Origin: Paenibacillus sp. FSL R7-0337
Lineage (GTDB): Bacteria > Bacillota > Bacilli > Paenibacillales > Paenibacillaceae
Length of the DNA: 64,000 nt
Assembly (NCBI RefSeq): GCF_037969875.1
Contig: NZ_CP150218.1
Coordinates: forward strand, 2,728,001-2,792,000
Direction: 5' to 3'
Below, in pieces: positions 61,591 through 64,000 of this stretch. Under the pieces are notes generated by a model. The model was given only the letters and a program-made list of their open reading frames with translations, ran no database searches and was not told where the DNA came from. Every line of letters starts with the position of its first letter. Positions within the stretch are counted from its first letter, which is position 1. The translations under genes and the position numbers were made by a program.

Positions 61591-62493
61591 ATGAATATCA
61601 GCCAGCTCGAAACACTGATCACCATCTCCAAAACCATGAGCTTCCGCAAGGCGGGAGAGCTGCTCAACCTGACGCAGCCGGCAGTCTCGGCCCAGATCAA
61701 AAGCCTGGAGGAAGAGTTCAAAACCCAGCTTGTTGACCGGAACCAGCCGGTTACGCTGACGGACAGGGGCAAGGTCTTCCTCGCCCACGCGGAACAGATT
61801 GTCGGAATCGTAGATGAGCTTAAGCAGCGCCTTGCCGATCTGGAAGAGAATCCCCAAGGGCATATTATTCTCGGTACGACCACCTCCATCGCCATCCAGA
61901 TTCTCCCCAGGGTGCTCTCCTATTTCCAGGATCAGTTCCCTCATATCAAAACCTCGATCTCATCCATGTCCTCCTCCCAGATCTACCAGCAGGTCGAGAA
62001 CGGGATTGTGGATGTCGGCATCGGCTATCTGATCGGCCGCAATCCGGGAATGACGACCTCGGTCCTGTATTATGATACTTTCGAACTGGTTGTTTCGCCC
62101 CGCCATCCGCTGGCCCAGGTCAAAACAGCCGGGATCGAGGCACTGGGCACCATCCCGCTCATCCTGCTCTCACCGGATACAGTCGGCCGGAAATTTGTCG
62201 ATGAGGTGCTGGCAAGGCACGGTATTCAGCCGCTGGTGATTATGGAGCTGACCAGCAGTGAGGAAGTGAAGCGGATGGTCGAGCTTGATCTGGGAGCGGC
62301 GGTCATCTCCAAGCAATCGGTCACTGCCGAGGTCAGAAGCGGAACCCTGCGCATCGTCCCGATCATCGAGCTTGAGGTTACCCATCCTGTAGGTGTTATT
62401 ACCAAGTCCGGCAAGTATGTCAACTCTGCGATGAGGCAGTTCCTGAGCGATCTTAAGGGAATGCCCGAGACCCAGTTCATCGGCTCAGAGTAA
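61591..62493 (+). CDS. LysR-family transcriptional regulator
   Basis: The 300-residue protein has the LysR helix-turn-helix (SFRKAGELLNLTQPAVSAQI, residues 17-36) and a periplasmic-binding-like effector domain with ILGTTTSIAIQILPRVLSYF. The closest layout is that of CysL/YwfK-type regulators. AAGGGGGA precedes ATG by six bases. The target is unknown. The PHP phosphatase gene follows 45 bases on in the same direction. Confidence 0.92.
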   Translation: MNISQLETLITISKTMSFRKAGELLNLTQPAVSAQIKSLEEEFKTQLVDRNQPVTLTDRGKVFLAHAEQIVGIVDELKQRLADLEENPQGHIILGTTTSIAIQILPRVLSYFQDQFPHIKTSISSMSSSQIYQQVENGIVDVGIGYLIGRNPGMTTSVLYYDTFELVVSPRHPLAQVKTAGIEALGTIPLILLSPDTVGRKFVDEVLARHGIQPLVIMELTSSEEVKRMVELDLGAAVISKQSVTAEVRSGTLRIVPIIELEVTHPVGVITKSGKYVNSAMRQFLSDLKGMPETQFIGSE

Positions 62494-62538
62494 CCTGCAC
62501 CCTATTTCGCCATATTGGCCTAAGGAGATGTTCCCATT

Positions 62539-63348
62539 ATGAAGTTCGACCTGCATACCCATCATTTCCGCTGCGGCCATGCTGACGGCACGATCCGGGA
62601 TTATATTGAAGCCGGAATAGCGGCGGGGCTGGATGTTATCGGTATTTCCGATCATTCGCCTTACTTCGGAAGCCCGTCCGAGCAGGCTTTTCCGCGCATT
62701 GCCATGGCCAAGTCCGAGCTGGTCCACTATGTGGAAGAAGTATTGTCGCTGCAAAAAGAATACGAAGGCCGCATTGATGTCCTGCTCGGCATGGAATCCG
62801 ACTTCTTCCCGGAGCATGCGGAGCTGTACCGCAAGACCTACGCCGCCTACCCGTTCGATTATGTAATCGGCTCTGTGCATCATGTTGAGGAGGTCAGTAT
62901 CTTCAACCAGGGACGCTGGAAGGGGCTTGCCCCCGCACAGAGGCTTGCTTCCAAAAGCGAGTACTACCGGCTAATTGCGGAATCCGCACGCAGCGGCATC
63001 TTCCAGATTCTCGGCCATATCGATGCCATGAAAGGCAACTATCCGCCCTTCTCCGAGATCGCTGCTCCCAAGGAGATTGACGAAGCCTTGCGCGTGATCG
63101 GCGAATGTGGTCCGGCCATCGAGATCAACACCTCCGGCGGCACCAAGCTGTGCGGCGGCTGGTACCCTTCCGATGAGATTCTGGAGCGGGCCCTGCACTT
63201 CGGCGTGGAGGTCAGCTTCGGCTCCGATGCCCATCTCCCTGCCCGCGTCGCCGACCAGCGCAATCAGGTGGCTGCGCGGCTGAAGGAGATTGGATTCGAA
63301 TACTGGGTCTATTACAAGCGGCGCGAGAAGGTTAAGGTCGCGTTATAG
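62539..63348 (+). CDS. hisK: PHP-domain phosphatase, histidinol-phosphatase type
   Basis: The 269-residue protein starts with the PHP metal motif KFDLHTHHFRCGHADGT, then GISDHSPYFG, LLGMESDFFPEH, VIGSVHHVEE, ILGHIDAMKGN and a final FGSDAHLPARV, all metal ligands of HisK-type histidinol-phosphatases. It would complete histidine synthesis if the substrate is histidinol phosphate. No his genes adjoin it. AAGGAG lies 11 bases before ATG. Confidence 0.85.
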   Translation: MKFDLHTHHFRCGHADGTIRDYIEAGIAAGLDVIGISDHSPYFGSPSEQAFPRIAMAKSELVHYVEEVLSLQKEYEGRIDVLLGMESDFFPEHAELYRKTYAAYPFDYVIGSVHHVEEVSIFNQGRWKGLAPAQRLASKSEYYRLIAESARSGIFQILGHIDAMKGNYPPFSEIAAPKEIDEALRVIGECGPAIEINTSGGTKLCGGWYPSDEILERALHFGVEVSFGSDAHLPARVADQRNQVAARLKEIGFEYWVYYKRREKVKVAL

Positions 63349-63368
63349 GCAGACACATAATTCATTTA

Positions 63369-63417
63369 AAAAACCCCGCCTTGCCAAAGTCTGCACCAGA
63401 CTTGCAAGGCGGGGTTT
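63369..63417 (+). terminator. Terminator after the PHP phosphatase gene
   Basis: AAACCCCGCCTTGC and GCAAGGCGGGGTTT form a 14-base-pair stem, extended by AGTCTG/CAGACT-type pairing, followed by TTTCTATT. Confidence 0.88.
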
Positions 63418-63564
63418 CTATTGGGCTAAGGCGATACTATTAGAGAATCAGAGACAAACTGTTAGCTGCTACCTTCCAACTCTTCACTAGCATCTAACAG
63501 CTACCTGCCCACCGACTGAGCCGCAGATCCCGGGAGGATCTGCATTCCTCCGGATGTTAACTAG

Positions 63565-64000
63565 TTACTCCTTATTCAGATTCTCACAGGTGAAGCCCTG
63601 CTGCTTCAGCGTACGCTGTGAGTCCCCATACTGCGGATTCAGAGCGTAGAAGCGGGCAATCATGCTGGTCCAGCTCCGCTCCGTCAGCCCCTGGGACTTG
63701 AGCAGCTCCCGGTGGGTCTCATTATATTCTTCGATCAAGTGTTGCTGATCTGGGTTATAGACCTCTTCATGGTATACCGCCGCTATAGGCAGGCGTGAAC
63801 TCTTCGGCTGTTCTCCCTCCGGATAGCCAATGCAGAGTCCGACCACCGGGAATACATACTCTGGCAAATGCAGCAGCTCAATTACTCCTGCCGTGTTACG
63901 GCGCACACCCCCAATGGGGATAATCCCCAGCCCCAACGACTCGGCGGCAGCTACGGCGTTCGCTAGTGCAATGCCGACATCCGTGGCTCCAACGAGCAGC
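63565..64000 (-). CDS. NfsA-like nitroreductase / FMN-dependent NADPH oxidoreductase (5' end beyond window)
   Basis: The frame is open to the window edge on the minus strand, so only the C-terminal 144 residues are visible. They include GATDVGIALANAVAAAESLG and LGIIPIGGVRRNTAGV, then LLHLPEYVFPVVGLCIGYP, typical of NfsA/FRP-like nitroreductases that bind FMN. The C-terminal half (RSWTSMIARFYALNP) also fits. Such enzymes reduce nitro compounds or flavins with NADPH. The start and upstream signals lie outside the window. Confidence 0.85.
   Translation of the reverse strand, partial: LLVGATDVGIALANAVAAAESLGLGIIPIGGVRRNTAGVIELLHLPEYVFPVVGLCIGYPEGEQPKSSRLPIAAVYHEEVYNPDQQHLIEEYNETHRELLKSQGLTERSWTSMIARFYALNPQYGDSQRTLKQQGFTCENLNKE

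Overview
The window looks like chromosome from a spore-forming, Gram-positive Paenibacillus-type bacterium. The evidence is strong AGGAGG-type ribosome binding sites, TTG and GTG starts, several sporulation families (YhcN/YlaJ lipoprotein, Spo0E-like, YheC/YheD, YjcZ, CgeB-like, a broken GerE), an LtaS-type synthase, EcsAB and a Fur box of the Bacillus type. Most of the window is moderately GC-rich. Two parts are clearly AT-richer and look acquired: the left end (about 1-3500) and the sugar PTS operon (about 47600-51500). No rRNA, tRNA, CRISPR array or insertion sequence was recognised.

Layout. 1-3900 is a decayed mobile region: an orphan SF3-type helicase/primase of phage or plasmid origin, a cluster of CTCGAG sites, a degenerate gene and a 3'-truncated gerE. 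3900-9282 holds a LacI-type regulator and a Fur-controlled efeO-efeB-efeU iron uptake operon. 9826-12704 is an amino sugar operon (RpiR regulator, nagB, nagA). 12820-13563 is a sporulation lipoprotein.

13755-26041 is a large glycan locus. One plus-strand glycosyltransferase is followed by a long minus-strand run containing two CgeB-like proteins, GT2 and GT4 glycosyltransferases, a methyltransferase, an epimerase and a three-gene set for a UDP-L-FucNAc or UDP-L-QuiNAc type precursor. 26298-30867 holds an ATPase, a Spo0E-like protein, a polytopic membrane protein and an LtaS-like synthase. 31181-32720 is an amidohydrolase behind a guanine-type riboswitch whose terminator geometry predicts an ON switch.

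33554-46638 is a second surface locus. It has a basic low-complexity protein, three small helical proteins that look related to each other, an RmlA/SpsI-like nucleotidyltransferase, three GT2 enzymes (two with Arg/Lys/Ser-rich N-termini), a 1704-residue protein built from about 148 decapeptide repeats with a C-terminal knob-like domain, and a YheC/YheD ATP-grasp protein. Together the two loci probably build and glycosylate a spore or cell surface layer.

46730-64000 holds psd, a LicT-controlled PTS operon with two antiterminator/terminator pairs, gpmA, an AraC regulator beside an aminotransferase, a tiny YjcZ protein, ecsAB with a DEAD-box helicase, an SDR, a CheX-like protein, a LysR regulator, a PHP phosphatase and the 3' part of a nitroreductase gene cut by the window edge.

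Non-coding repeats are frequent. There are two arrays with a 51-bp period, two 9-bp arrays, a 26-bp array, and a dispersed intergenic element present in three copies, each next to a terminator.
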